Source: JAUILH01 sp964230215 (GTDB lineage Bacteria; Bacteroidota; Bacteroidia; Flavobacteriales_D; JAUILH01). Taken from it: a stretch of 64,000 nt of DNA. This document shows positions 42,766 to 51,285 of the stretch, in pieces. Every line of letters begins with the position of its first letter. Position 1 is the first letter of the stretch. A program made the translations under genes and the position numbers. The stretch covers positions 124,001 to 188,000 of the forward strand of contig CAXRGQ010000008.1 of assembly GCA_964230215.1 (NCBI GenBank). Reading direction: 5' to 3'. Under the pieces are notes generated by a model. It had not been told where the DNA came from. It did not search any database and saw only the letters and a list, made by a program, of their open reading frames with translations.

Positions 42766-44871
42766 ATGAGGTTTTTGCTCGTCTTGCTATTATCTATCGC
42801 AGCGATGGCATGTGACAGTAAGAAGGAAAAGAAGCGTTCAGACATGACAGAATCACACAAGTATACCAACGAACTGATAAATGAGTCTAGCCCTTATTTG
42901 TTGCAGCATGCTCATAATCCTGTGAATTGGGTGTCATGGTCTGATGAAGCATTTGATCAAGCTGAGCGGGAAGGGAAATTGGTTTTAGTTTCTGTTGGAT
43001 ATTCTGCATGCCATTGGTGTCATGTGATGGAACATCAGAGTTTTGAGAATCCAGGGATTGCTAAAATTATGAACGATTATTTCGTTTGTATTAAGGTGGA
43101 TAGGGAAGAGTATCCTGACGTAGATAATACCTATATGAAAGCCGTTCAGATGATGACCGGACAAGGTGGATGGCCTCTAAATTGTTTCACTTTAGCAGAT
43201 GGAAGACCCATTTATGGCGGCACCTATTTTAGACCAGAGCAATGGACAGACATCCTACTTAAGCTTAGCTCACTTCAAAGAGAACAGCCTGATAAGCTTG
43301 AAGATTATGCAAAGCAACTTACTGAGGGAATTAAATCTAGTGCAGATTTAATAAAAGTTGAGGTGCAGGATTCGTTTGACCCTGTTGTTGTAAAAGACAT
43401 GGTGGATAAATGGCAAAGTCTATTTGATGATGTTGAAGGCGGTGCGAATAGGGCACCAAAATTTCCAATGCCAAATAATTATGCATTCTTGCAACAGTAT
43501 GGAACGTTTAATGGTAAGCCGGAAGTTATTTCACATGTCGATTTGACGCTCACAAAAATGTATTGGGGCGGAATTTATGATCAAGTAGGTGGCGGATTCG
43601 CGAGATATTCTGTAGATGCTATTTGGAAAGTGCCCCATTTCGAAAAAATGTTGTACGATAATGCTCAATTAGTGAGTCTCTACTCTGATGCATACAAACG
43701 CACCAAATCGGAAGAATATATGCGCTGTGTTAAGCAAACTATGAGCTATCTAGACCGAGAAATGAAATCTGAGGAGGGTCTTTGGTATTCGGCACTAGAC
43801 GCGGATAGTGAGGGGGAAGAAGGGAAGTATTATGTTTGGACTGAAGAGGAATTAAGGGCCAACATTTCGGAAGAAAACTGGGATATCTTTAAAACGGTAT
43901 ATAACATTAACCCAAGAGGATTGTGGGAGCATGGGAATTATATTTTATTGCGCACAAAGTCTTGGAATAGCTTGAGCAAGGAATTGGGCATTCAGGAAAA
44001 CGAGTTAATTCGAGTTTGTGAAGACATAAGTAAGCGCTTGTTGGTGATAAGAGAAAAGCGTGTGCGGCCAGGCTTGGATAATAAGCAGATTTGTAGCTGG
44101 AATGGCATGTGTGTGTCGGCATACGTAGACGCTTATTCCATTACTAACAACACAGCCTATCTGGAATCTGCGGCAAATGCCATGCGTGTGATTTTGGATA
44201 AGATGACAAATGCTGATGGTGCCTTATATCACATTCGCACTAACGGGGAGAGCAAGATACTAGGCTATCTTGAAGATTATGCATTCGTAATTGAAGCCTT
44301 GATAAAACTAGCGCAACATGATGACTCGGATGATTGGCTGTCATTGGCAAAAAACTATACAGATTATACGATTGAGCATTTTTACAATACAGAAAAATCC
44401 TACTTCAACTTCAACCCAAAAGATACGCCGGGAGTCATTTATAACGCGATTGAGGTAGAGGATAATGTGATTCCAGCAAGTAATTCGGTTATGGCAAAAA
44501 ACCTCTTTTTAATGGGGCACTTGTGGTATGATGACAGTTACATAGATATAAGCAAGCAACTGTTAAGCAATGTGTATGATGCTATGCCTAGTTATGGATC
44601 AGCGTTTTCGAATTGGGGGCAAATGGCGTTGTGGTATACACATACTTTCAATGTTGTAGTAATCACAGGAGCAGACGCTAACAAGGTGAGATCGGAGTTT
44701 AATACACACTATTTACCTAATGCAATCGTTTTAGCAAGTAACAAAGAACGCAATGATGGGGTGTTTAAGGATAGATGGCAAAATGAGGTGCAAATATATG
44801 TGTGCGAAGGTCATACATGTAAGCGCCCAGTGTCAAGCAAAAGGGAAGCTATAGAATTATTGGGGGAATGA
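42766..44871 (+). CDS. DUF255 thioredoxin-fold / glycan-toroid lipoprotein (YyaL/SSP411 family)
   Basis: The 701-residue protein begins with a signal peptide and lipobox AMAC (C16). The N-terminal DUF255 thioredoxin-like domain (about 33-190) has NESSPYLLQHAHNPVNW and the redox motif SACHWCHVMEHQSF (CHWC 82-85). The remainder is an alpha/alpha-toroid like glycoside hydrolases and epimerases, with APKFPMPNNYAF, HFEKMLYDNAQL and SALDADSEGEEGKYYVW. Most family members are cytoplasmic; a lipoprotein form is less usual. The enzymatic role of the family is unproven. The next gene overlaps by 4 bp (ATGA). Confidence 0.85.
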   Translation: MRFLLVLLLSIAAMACDSKKEKKRSDMTESHKYTNELINESSPYLLQHAHNPVNWVSWSDEAFDQAEREGKLVLVSVGYSACHWCHVMEHQSFENPGIAKIMNDYFVCIKVDREEYPDVDNTYMKAVQMMTGQGGWPLNCFTLADGRPIYGGTYFRPEQWTDILLKLSSLQREQPDKLEDYAKQLTEGIKSSADLIKVEVQDSFDPVVVKDMVDKWQSLFDDVEGGANRAPKFPMPNNYAFLQQYGTFNGKPEVISHVDLTLTKMYWGGIYDQVGGGFARYSVDAIWKVPHFEKMLYDNAQLVSLYSDAYKRTKSEEYMRCVKQTMSYLDREMKSEEGLWYSALDADSEGEEGKYYVWTEEELRANISEENWDIFKTVYNINPRGLWEHGNYILLRTKSWNSLSKELGIQENELIRVCEDISKRLLVIREKRVRPGLDNKQICSWNGMCVSAYVDAYSITNNTAYLESAANAMRVILDKMTNADGALYHIRTNGESKILGYLEDYAFVIEALIKLAQHDDSDDWLSLAKNYTDYTIEHFYNTEKSYFNFNPKDTPGVIYNAIEVEDNVIPASNSVMAKNLFLMGHLWYDDSYIDISKQLLSNVYDAMPSYGSAFSNWGQMALWYTHTFNVVVITGADANKVRSEFNTHYLPNAIVLASNKERNDGVFKDRWQNEVQIYVCEGHTCKRPVSSKREAIELLGE

Positions 44872-45773
44872 AATGTTTAGTCTACATATTATTGGGCTTG
44901 ATGTCTGCACAATCCATATTACATGCACAAATATTGGATAATAGTGATTGTACTGCCTTCACAGATGAACCGTTCTTTAACACTCAGTTTATCAAGAATA
45001 ATAAGATAAAATCTATTCACGGTAAGATTAGCACCAAGAAAAAGCTGGACATTATCAGAAGTAGGGGGTTAGAAACGCATTATGAATTTGACACGGATGG
45101 CAAACTGGATTATCAATACAGAACTCTATACAAGGGAGGGAAAATTGATGATACTACGGTGATATCCTATATTTATGATGATGAGGATAGAATTATCATC
45201 AAACGATTAAACGACAGCTATGGTTTCTACTCTTACAACTATGAGTTTGATACAACTGGGCATTTGGTGAGCGAAAAGTATTGCAGAGAAGACAACTGTG
45301 GTCCGTCTAAAGAACAATTCAAACTCGGGAAACAATACGTTATTGTCAGTGAGAAATTTTCTTATGATAAACCTACGGATGAAACCTTAAAGCGTAAGTA
45401 CTTTAATAATTACGGAAGACCTTATCAGGAAAAGACGTTTACCTGGGACGATAAAGGCTATTTGATTAAGGAAGAGTTGAGGTTGCTACTGAATAACAAG
45501 CGTAATGTGATAGAGTACACATATAACGATAAAGGTTTGGTAACCGAAAAGAAACAAACATCAAATGTCACTGGAAATAGCACAATGTCAACTAAATATA
45601 GCTATGATGAAGTAGGTAATCTAACTGAGGTAAACGAGTTTAGAAATGGTCGACATATTACAAAGCGAGAGATAGTCTACAGCGACAATATGCTCTTAGA
45701 GTCTGTAATTGTATTTGATATCAGTTCAGAATTCATGACGATAATTCGTTATAAATTCACCTTTTATGAATAG
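44868..45773 (+). CDS. exported protein with YD-like beta repeats
   Basis: The 301-residue protein has a signal peptide (MKCLVYILLGLMSAQSILHA). Short beta repeats related to RHS/YD repeats occupy about 55-290: HYEFDTDGKLDYQYRTLY, YEFDTTGHLVSEKYC, EYTYNDKGLVTEKKQ, KYSYDEVGNLTEVNEF. There are no toxin or core motifs of true Rhs proteins, so a periplasmic or surface beta protein is likely. Translational coupling to the DUF255 gene through ATGA suggests a shared process, which is inference. Confidence 0.72.
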   Translation: MKCLVYILLGLMSAQSILHAQILDNSDCTAFTDEPFFNTQFIKNNKIKSIHGKISTKKKLDIIRSRGLETHYEFDTDGKLDYQYRTLYKGGKIDDTTVISYIYDDEDRIIIKRLNDSYGFYSYNYEFDTTGHLVSEKYCREDNCGPSKEQFKLGKQYVIVSEKFSYDKPTDETLKRKYFNNYGRPYQEKTFTWDDKGYLIKEELRLLLNNKRNVIEYTYNDKGLVTEKKQTSNVTGNSTMSTKYSYDEVGNLTEVNEFRNGRHITKREIVYSDNMLLESVIVFDISSEFMTIIRYKFTFYE

Positions 45774-45792
45774 GGGTATTGAGCGATTTATC

Positions 45793-45800
45793 TAGTTTTG
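45793..45800 (+). promoter_or_regulatory. -7 promoter element of tsaB
   Basis: TAGTTTTG, then TGTC, then ATG: a consensus -7 box exactly 4 nt before the start codon. It predicts a leaderless tsaB mRNA. Confidence 0.5.
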
Positions 45801-45804
45801 TGTC

Positions 45805-46488
45805 ATGGCAAAAATCCTGTGTATAGAGACTTCAACTAAAGTATGTTCAGTAGCCCTTGGTATCGATGGTGCTGTGAAAGCGGCTAAAGAACTAAATGAA
45901 GAAAACTATTCTCATGCAGAGAATCTGAATTTCTTTATTCGTGATGTTATGAGTGAAGCGGGATTGAAGTTTGAAGAACTGGATGCCGTGGCTGTATCTG
46001 AAGGGCCAGGATCATACACAGGTTTAAGAATAGGGGTATCCACGGCAAAAGGAATTGCCTACGGAGCAAGTGTACCCATGCTAGCAATATCAACTTTAGA
46101 GGCCATGGCGACAGGTGCGCGTCAACAATTTACTGGCGATTATTTTATTCCAATGATAGATGCCAGAAGAATGGAAGTGTTTTGTGCAGTTTACAATGCT
46201 GCAGGGGAAAAGTTGATAGACACTCATGCCCATGTATTGCAGGAGCAAAGCTTTTCAGACATTCTTGCCTTGGGTAAATGTCTTTTTTTCGGTGACGGAG
46301 CAAAGAAATTCGATGGTGTGCAAAAATCAACTAATGCTCAGTTCGTGGATTACCTTCCCTCTGCCAAAAGCATGATTCCGCTTGCAGAAGAAGCATTTAA
46401 ACAGAACAAACTGGTTGACACCGCTTACTTTGAGCCTTTCTATTTAAAGGATTTTGTTGCGGGAAAGCCGAAGAAAATTAATGAATAG
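45805..46488 (+). CDS. tsaB: tRNA threonylcarbamoyladenosine biosynthesis protein TsaB
   Basis: TsaB is the non-catalytic scaffold of the TsaBDE complex that makes t6A37 in ANN-decoding tRNAs. The 227-residue ASKHA-fold protein shows ILCIETSTKVCSVALG (4-19) and VAVSEGPGSYTGLRIGVSTA (about 63-82), the family signature. It lacks the C-terminal metal site of TsaD, as expected. Length is normal. Its 3' end overlaps the convergent metH gene by 11 bp with no terminator between. Confidence 0.92.
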   Translation: MAKILCIETSTKVCSVALGIDGAVKAAKELNEENYSHAENLNFFIRDVMSEAGLKFEELDAVAVSEGPGSYTGLRIGVSTAKGIAYGASVPMLAISTLEAMATGARQQFTGDYFIPMIDARRMEVFCAVYNAAGEKLIDTHAHVLQEQSFSDILALGKCLFFGDGAKKFDGVQKSTNAQFVDYLPSAKSMIPLAEEAFKQNKLVDTAYFEPFYLKDFVAGKPKKINE

Positions 46489-49189
46489 AACTCGCCAACC
46501 AGCGTTCCATCTCCTCATTGGCCATTTTCTTGCGCTCTGCTAAATTGTTCACCTGATCCATTTCTATTTTCCCTACACCAAAGTACTTAGCGTCAGGGTG
46601 TGCAAAATACCAGCCTGACACGCTAGCAGCAGGCGTCATTGCTAGTGATTCTGTTAATGCTACCCCAGTTTGTACGGTGGCGTCAAGAATCTCGAATAAT
46701 CCAATTTTTTCAGTGTGATCCGGACATGCAGGATACCCTGGTGCTGGTCGAATACCGCGATATTTTTCTTTTATAAGTTCATCATTATCTAAGGATTCAT
46801 TCGGCGAATAGCCCCACAATTCGGTTCTTACTACTTTGTGCATGTATTCTGCTAGTGCTTCAGCCAATCTATCTGCAAGCGCTTTCACCATAATCGAATT
46901 GTAGTCGTCATGATCCGCTTCAAAACGGGCTATATGCTCTTCAATTCCCAGTCCAGCAGTTACTACAAAACCGCCAATATAATCGGTGTGGCCGCTTGTT
47001 TTCGGCGCAATAAAATCAGATAAAGCAAGGTTAGGCACCCCTGCCGCCCGCTTACTTTGCTGTCTCATGGTATTCTGCGTGTAAATCAAATTACCGTCAT
47101 TATCCATAATTTCGATATCATCACCCACGCTGTTTGCTGGCCAAATGCCCACTGTAGCTTTGGCTTCCAGCCAATTCTCCGCTATAATAAGGTCTAACAT
47201 CTTTTGTGCATCCGCAAATAGCTTTTTTGCTTCAGTTCCAACCACTTCATCTTCCAGTATATTTGGGTATTTGCCTGCTAATTCCCAAGTCTGGAAAAAT
47301 GGCGTCCAATCAATATATGTTTTAAGCTCAGCTAAATTAATTTGATCAAATACCTTGGTCCCAATAAAGTTTGGTTTGGCAATGGTACTTTCATCAAATA
47401 CTAATTGTAGTTTGTTGGCTTGTGCTTCCTCTAGCTTCAGAATTTGTTTGGCTGATCGTTTGTTGAGATGGTGTTCACGCACTTTATCATAATCTACTTT
47501 TATTGAGTCGATAAATGCATCTTTTTTCTCACTCAACAATGCGCCTACAACGGGAACACATCTTGACGCATCTAAAACATGCACTGTTTGCCCCTTTGTG
47601 TAATGCGGGTCGATTTTAACGGCCGTATGAACACGAGATGTAGTTGCTCCACCAATAAGCAGTGGTATACTCATACTAGCACGCTCCATTTCTTTCGCTA
47701 GATGCACCATTTCCTCGAGTGATGGAGTAATCAAACCACTTAAACCAATGGCATCTACATTTTCTGCTTTTGCCGTCTCCATGATTTTTTCCGGTGGTAC
47801 CATCACACCCAAATCAATTACTTCATAGTTGTTACACGCTAGGACCACGGACACAATATTCTTTCCAATATCATGCACATCCCCTTTTACTGTTGCCAAT
47901 AGAATTTTTCCAGCAGATTGGTTTGCACCTGCAGCCTTACTCGCTTCAATATAGGGTAGGAGGTAGGCAACCGCTTTTTTCATTACACGAGCACTTTTTA
48001 CCACCTGAGGTAAGAACATTTTTCCTTCCCCAAAAAGATCGCCTACAACGTTCATTCCGTTCATTAAGTGACCTTCAATTACTTCAATAGGTTTGTCTAC
48101 TTCATGCCGAGCCTCTTCTACGTCCTCTTCAATAAATTCGGCGATTCCTTTTACAAGTGAATGGGTTATTCTTTCTTGAAGGGATGATGAGCGCCATTCT
48201 AGTGTTTTTACTTCTTTTTTGGCACCCTCTTTAACGGTTTCTGCGAAATCTAAAAGCCGTTCGGTAGCATCTGATCTTCTGTTTAGTAGAACATCTTCTA
48301 CGTGCTCCAATAAATCTTTTGGGATGTCATCATAAACTTCAAGCATGGCAGGATTTACGATTCCCATATCCATGCCTTCTCTGATGGCGTGATACAAGAA
48401 GGCGGAATGCATGGCTTCACGCACAACATTATTTCCTCTAAAGGAGAAACTCACGTTACTTACGCCTCCGCTGACATGTGCACCGGGTAGATTTTCTCGA
48501 ATCCATCTAGTTGCTTGGAAAAAATCCAATGCATTTAGCACGTGTTCTTCCATGCCAGTTGCCACGGGAAATATGTTGGGATCAAATATGATGTCCTGTG
48601 GTGGAAAGTTGACCTCATTTACCAGAATGTCATAGGAGCGTTTGCAAATATCCACTCGTCTCTGATATGAATCTGCCTGCCCAACTTCATCAAACGCCAT
48701 AACAATTACTGCAGCACCGAAACGTTTGATTATTTGTGCCTGCTCCTTAAATTGTTCTTCGCCTTCCTTTAAACTAATAGAATTTACAACACATTTACCC
48801 TGCACACACTGTAATCCAGCCTCAATAATTTCCCATTTAGAACTATCAATCATGATAGGCACACGAGATATATCTGGTTCGGCCATTAACAGATGCAGGA
48901 ATTTCACCATGGAAGCTTTCCCATCGATCAGGCCATCGTCCATATTTATATCGATGATTTGAGCACCACCTTCAACTTGGTGTCTTGCCACATCCAGTGC
49001 TTCTTCGAAATTGTCTTCTTTTATAAGACGTAAAAACTTTTTGGAACCGGCAACATTTGTGCGCTCTCCGATATTTATAAAGTTACTTTCAGGTGTGATA
49101 ATTAACGGTTCTAATCCACTTAGCTTTAGTGGTGGAAGCTTATGCCACTTGTACGAATATGTGCCTGTGTAATCTGGGTGAAAACTCAT
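46478..49189 (-). CDS. metH: methionine synthase, folate/B12/activation modules (C-terminal part of split MetH)
   Basis: This second half of cobalamin-dependent methionine synthase has 903 residues. Modules in order: pterin-binding domain with FINIGERTNVAGSKKF (about 36-51); cap and B12-binding Rossmann domain with VKGDVHDIGKNIVSVVLACN, where the His (about 437) is the lower cobalt ligand; and the SAM-dependent activation domain with RGIRPAPGYPACPDHTEK. The homocysteine module is the separate upstream gene. The two genes share one base (TAATG), so subunits are made together. The order and total length (335+903) match single-chain MetH. Confidence 0.95.
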   Translation of the reverse strand: MSFHPDYTGTYSYKWHKLPPLKLSGLEPLIITPESNFINIGERTNVAGSKKFLRLIKEDNFEEALDVARHQVEGGAQIIDINMDDGLIDGKASMVKFLHLLMAEPDISRVPIMIDSSKWEIIEAGLQCVQGKCVVNSISLKEGEEQFKEQAQIIKRFGAAVIVMAFDEVGQADSYQRRVDICKRSYDILVNEVNFPPQDIIFDPNIFPVATGMEEHVLNALDFFQATRWIRENLPGAHVSGGVSNVSFSFRGNNVVREAMHSAFLYHAIREGMDMGIVNPAMLEVYDDIPKDLLEHVEDVLLNRRSDATERLLDFAETVKEGAKKEVKTLEWRSSSLQERITHSLVKGIAEFIEEDVEEARHEVDKPIEVIEGHLMNGMNVVGDLFGEGKMFLPQVVKSARVMKKAVAYLLPYIEASKAAGANQSAGKILLATVKGDVHDIGKNIVSVVLACNNYEVIDLGVMVPPEKIMETAKAENVDAIGLSGLITPSLEEMVHLAKEMERASMSIPLLIGGATTSRVHTAVKIDPHYTKGQTVHVLDASRCVPVVGALLSEKKDAFIDSIKVDYDKVREHHLNKRSAKQILKLEEAQANKLQLVFDESTIAKPNFIGTKVFDQINLAELKTYIDWTPFFQTWELAGKYPNILEDEVVGTEAKKLFADAQKMLDLIIAENWLEAKATVGIWPANSVGDDIEIMDNDGNLIYTQNTMRQQSKRAAGVPNLALSDFIAPKTSGHTDYIGGFVVTAGLGIEEHIARFEADHDDYNSIMVKALADRLAEALAEYMHKVVRTELWGYSPNESLDNDELIKEKYRGIRPAPGYPACPDHTEKIGLFEILDATVQTGVALTESLAMTPAASVSGWYFAHPDAKYFGVGKIEMDQVNNLAERKKMANEEMERWLASSIH

Positions 49190-50196
49190 TAAACTGTTTC
49201 TTTTAAAGGTAATGGACGTGGTGAATATTTTGCAGCTACCTCTGCGATAGCTTTAATGTGCGCTGGACTCGTGCCACAGCATCCTCCAATAACATTAATT
49301 AAATTAAGATCTAAGAATTCTTTTATTTGTTCTGCCATCATTTCGGGGGTTTCATCGTATTCACCGAATTCGTTTGGTAAACCCGCATTTGGATGTGCTG
49401 AAATAAAGCAGTTTGCTTTGTCAGATAAAGTCTGAAGATATGGTCTTAGTGCAGAAGCTCCGAGCGCACAGTTTAGTCCCACACTAAAAGGAGACGAGTG
49501 TTCAATAGACACTAGGAATGCTTCAGTTGTTTGACCCGACAAGGTTCTTCCGCTGGCATCTGTAATTGTGCCTGATATCATTACAGGAATATCGATACCA
49601 CGTTCCGTTTTTAATTCGTCAATAGCGTATAGCGCTGCTTTTGCGTTAAGTGTGTCTGTAATTGTTTCAACTAGCAATAAATCTGCACCACCATCTAAAA
49701 GTGCGCCAGCTTGTTGTTTGAAAGCAACTCTGAGCTCATCAAAAGTGATATTTCTAAACCCTGGATCGTTTACATCTGGGGATAAAGATGCTAGTCGGGT
49801 AGTAGGTCCCATTGAACCTGCCACAAATCTTGGTTTATCATCTGTTGAATATGAATCACAGACTTCTTTTGCAATCTTGGCAGACTCAAAATTGACTTTG
49901 TAAACATCTTCCTTGCTTAAATCGTAATCATCTTGAGCGATTGTTGTGCTACCGAATGTGTTTGTTTCAATAATGTCTGCGCCAGCTTCTAGATACGCAG
50001 CATGTATTTCCTTAATCACATCTGGGCGTGTAATGGAAAGGACATCATTGTTCCCCTTCATTGCGCATGAATGATTCTTGAAGTAATCACCTCTAAAGTC
50101 TTCTTCTTGCAACTGGTACTTTTGAATCATTGTCCCCATAGCTCCGTCCAAGACCAGGATGCGCTCACTCAGTATGTCATATATATTCTTTGCCAT
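49189..50196 (-). CDS. homocysteine S-methyltransferase subunit (N-terminal part of split MetH)
   Basis: The 335-residue barrel corresponds to the N-terminal homocysteine-binding module of MetH. The motifs are ILVLDGAMGTMIQKYQL (13-29), ETNTFGST, GLNCALGA (first zinc cysteine) and NVIGGCCGTSPAHIKAIAE with the CC zinc pair. It works with the downstream folate/B12 subunit. A SAM-I riboswitch and terminator lie in the leader, so expression should fall when SAM is plentiful. The ATG sits just after the terminator T-run and no Shine-Dalgarno is visible. Confidence 0.92.
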   Translation of the reverse strand: MAKNIYDILSERILVLDGAMGTMIQKYQLQEEDFRGDYFKNHSCAMKGNNDVLSITRPDVIKEIHAAYLEAGADIIETNTFGSTTIAQDDYDLSKEDVYKVNFESAKIAKEVCDSYSTDDKPRFVAGSMGPTTRLASLSPDVNDPGFRNITFDELRVAFKQQAGALLDGGADLLLVETITDTLNAKAALYAIDELKTERGIDIPVMISGTITDASGRTLSGQTTEAFLVSIEHSSPFSVGLNCALGASALRPYLQTLSDKANCFISAHPNAGLPNEFGEYDETPEMMAEQIKEFLDLNLINVIGGCCGTSPAHIKAIAEVAAKYSPRPLPLKETV

Positions 50197-50202
50197 ATGT
50201 AT

Positions 50203-50248
50203 AAAAAAAATCCCGACGATTTTCCGCTTTGCGGATAATGTCGGGATT
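50203..50248 (-). terminator. riboswitch-controlled terminator before metH
   Basis: On the minus strand, AATCCCGAC pairs with GTCGGGATT around an inner CCGC-AAA-GCGG stem, followed by an eight-T run that ends 6 nt before the start codon. Confidence 0.88.
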
Positions 50249-50282
50249 AGATATTTTAATTAACTATTGTTATCTCTAAAGT

Positions 50283-50402
50283 CCGACTTATCTTCTTACA
50301 CTAAATATTGTAATAGGAATTAGCACCTGATCACACACGTACATGGGCGACTGGTTGCCAAGGTTTCAAAGGGCCTAATCCCTCCACCTTTCTTAATAAG
50401 CC
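50283..50402 (-). ncRNA. SAM-I (S-box) riboswitch
   Basis: The leader of the split metH operon matches the SAM-I aptamer closely. P1 is CTTATTAAGA paired with AAGAAGATAAG. The core contains GGTGGAGGGATTAGGCCC, GAAACC, TTGGCAACCAG and AGGTGCTAATTCC in the right order and spacing. GTCGG just after the 3' P1 strand (about 50279-50283) can pair with CCGAC of the terminator stem, giving an antiterminator when SAM is low. Transcriptional attenuation by SAM is inferred. Confidence 0.95.
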
Positions 50403-50495
50403 TAAAAGAACGTTGTACAAATATAGGAAGTAATGGCGATTTATAATTAAGGATTTAAAATTTATAATTTATAAATCTTCAATTATAAATTTCAC

Positions 50496-50744
50496 CTAGT
50501 TTCTCATGGAAGCGAATTCCTTGATAAACTTGAAGATTTTCTTTCTGAAAAGAATCATCAAAAGGATATAAGGAATAATCATCAGATAGATTATACCAAG
50601 ATTTAATCCTTCAGCTATGTTAGAACCTGTGGTTTCGCCTTGCTGTTCTGCCGTTGCACGACAAGCTACACACCCTTGGGCATATGAAGCATTCTGCCAG
50701 AAGGCAAACATCATGGTGAGTGCGATTAAAACAAGCTTTCTCAT
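50496..50744 (-). CDS. small CxxC membrane protein at the end of the oxidase cluster
   Basis: The 82-residue protein has a signal peptide (MRKLVLIALTMMFAFWQNASYAQ). A short periplasmic segment with CVAC (25-28) follows, then one TM helix (about 50-66) and a basic tail. The CxxC and its place at the end of a cytochrome-oxidase assembly operon hint at a redox or copper-handling role (inference). A -7 element TATCTTTG lies 4 nt before its ATG, inside the gap after the DUF420 gene, so it may also be made from its own leaderless mRNA. Confidence 0.72.
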   Translation of the reverse strand: MRKLVLIALTMMFAFWQNASYAQGCVACRATAEQQGETTGSNIAEGLNLGIIYLMIIPYILLMILFRKKIFKFIKEFASMRN

Positions 50745-50748
50745 ATAG

Positions 50749-50756
50749 CAAAGATA
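50749..50756 (-). promoter_or_regulatory. -7 promoter element of the small CxxC protein gene
   Basis: The minus strand reads TATCTTTG, then CTAT, then ATG. It is a perfect TAnnTTTG box with 4-nt spacing, inside an otherwise compact operon. Confidence 0.5.
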
Positions 50757-50757
50757 C

Positions 50758-51285
50758 TTAATAGTAGGGAGAAATCATTACATAAACAATAACACCCGTT
50801 ACTGCCACATATAGCCATAATGGAAATGCAAATTTCACTAGTTTTTTGTGGCCCTCAATATTACCGCTCCAAGCCCTTAGGTAGGCGAAGAGAACAAACG
50901 GTACCACACCAATAGAAAGAATTATGTGAGATATAAGTATGAAGTAATAGAATGATTTCATTGCCCCATCGCCACCATATTCCGTTGAATCGCTGGTCAT
51001 ATGATACGTAACATACATCAATAAAAACAGCAATGAGCAAACCATGGCTACTTTAATGATGCTCTCGTGTAAATCAAATTTTTTCTTTTTAACAGCCACT
51101 AATGCCCCAATCAATAATAGAGCCGTTAAGCCATTAATTCCGGCATATATAGGTGGAAGGAATGAAGTGTCAATACCTTCAATTTTGATTTTAAACAGAG
51201 CAGCAACTGCTAGTGGGATAATAATAGATAGTGCAATTATTATCTTTTTAAATTTTGATATTTCTTCGGTACTTCTAGTTTTCAT
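50758..51285 (-). CDS. DUF420 domain membrane protein (CtaM-like)
   Basis: The 175-residue inner-membrane protein has about five helices. The pattern GINGLTALLLIGALVAVKKKKFDLHESIIKVAMV and YFILISHIILSIGVVPFVLF is typical of DUF420, whose members occur in oxidase clusters and (as CtaM) help haem-copper oxidase assembly. Conserved His residues (LHE, YHM, SHI) could bind haem or copper. I use the ATG at 51285; a TTG at 51312 is also in frame. It overlaps the SCO gene by 11 bp. Confidence 0.83.
   Translation of the reverse strand: MKTRSTEEISKFKKIIIALSIIIPLAVAALFKIKIEGIDTSFLPPIYAGINGLTALLLIGALVAVKKKKFDLHESIIKVAMVCSLLFLLMYVTYHMTSDSTEYGGDGAMKSFYYFILISHIILSIGVVPFVLFAYLRAWSGNIEGHKKLVKFAFPLWLYVAVTGVIVYVMISPYY

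Noticed and set aside
44868..45773. Rhs toxin or polymorphic toxin
   Set aside because: YD-like repeats are present but there is no Rhs core motif, toxin tip, immunity gene or VgrG.
46478..50196. metH broken by a frameshift
   Set aside because: The two frames join at a domain boundary with a TAATG overlap and both are intact; a two-gene MetH is the better reading.
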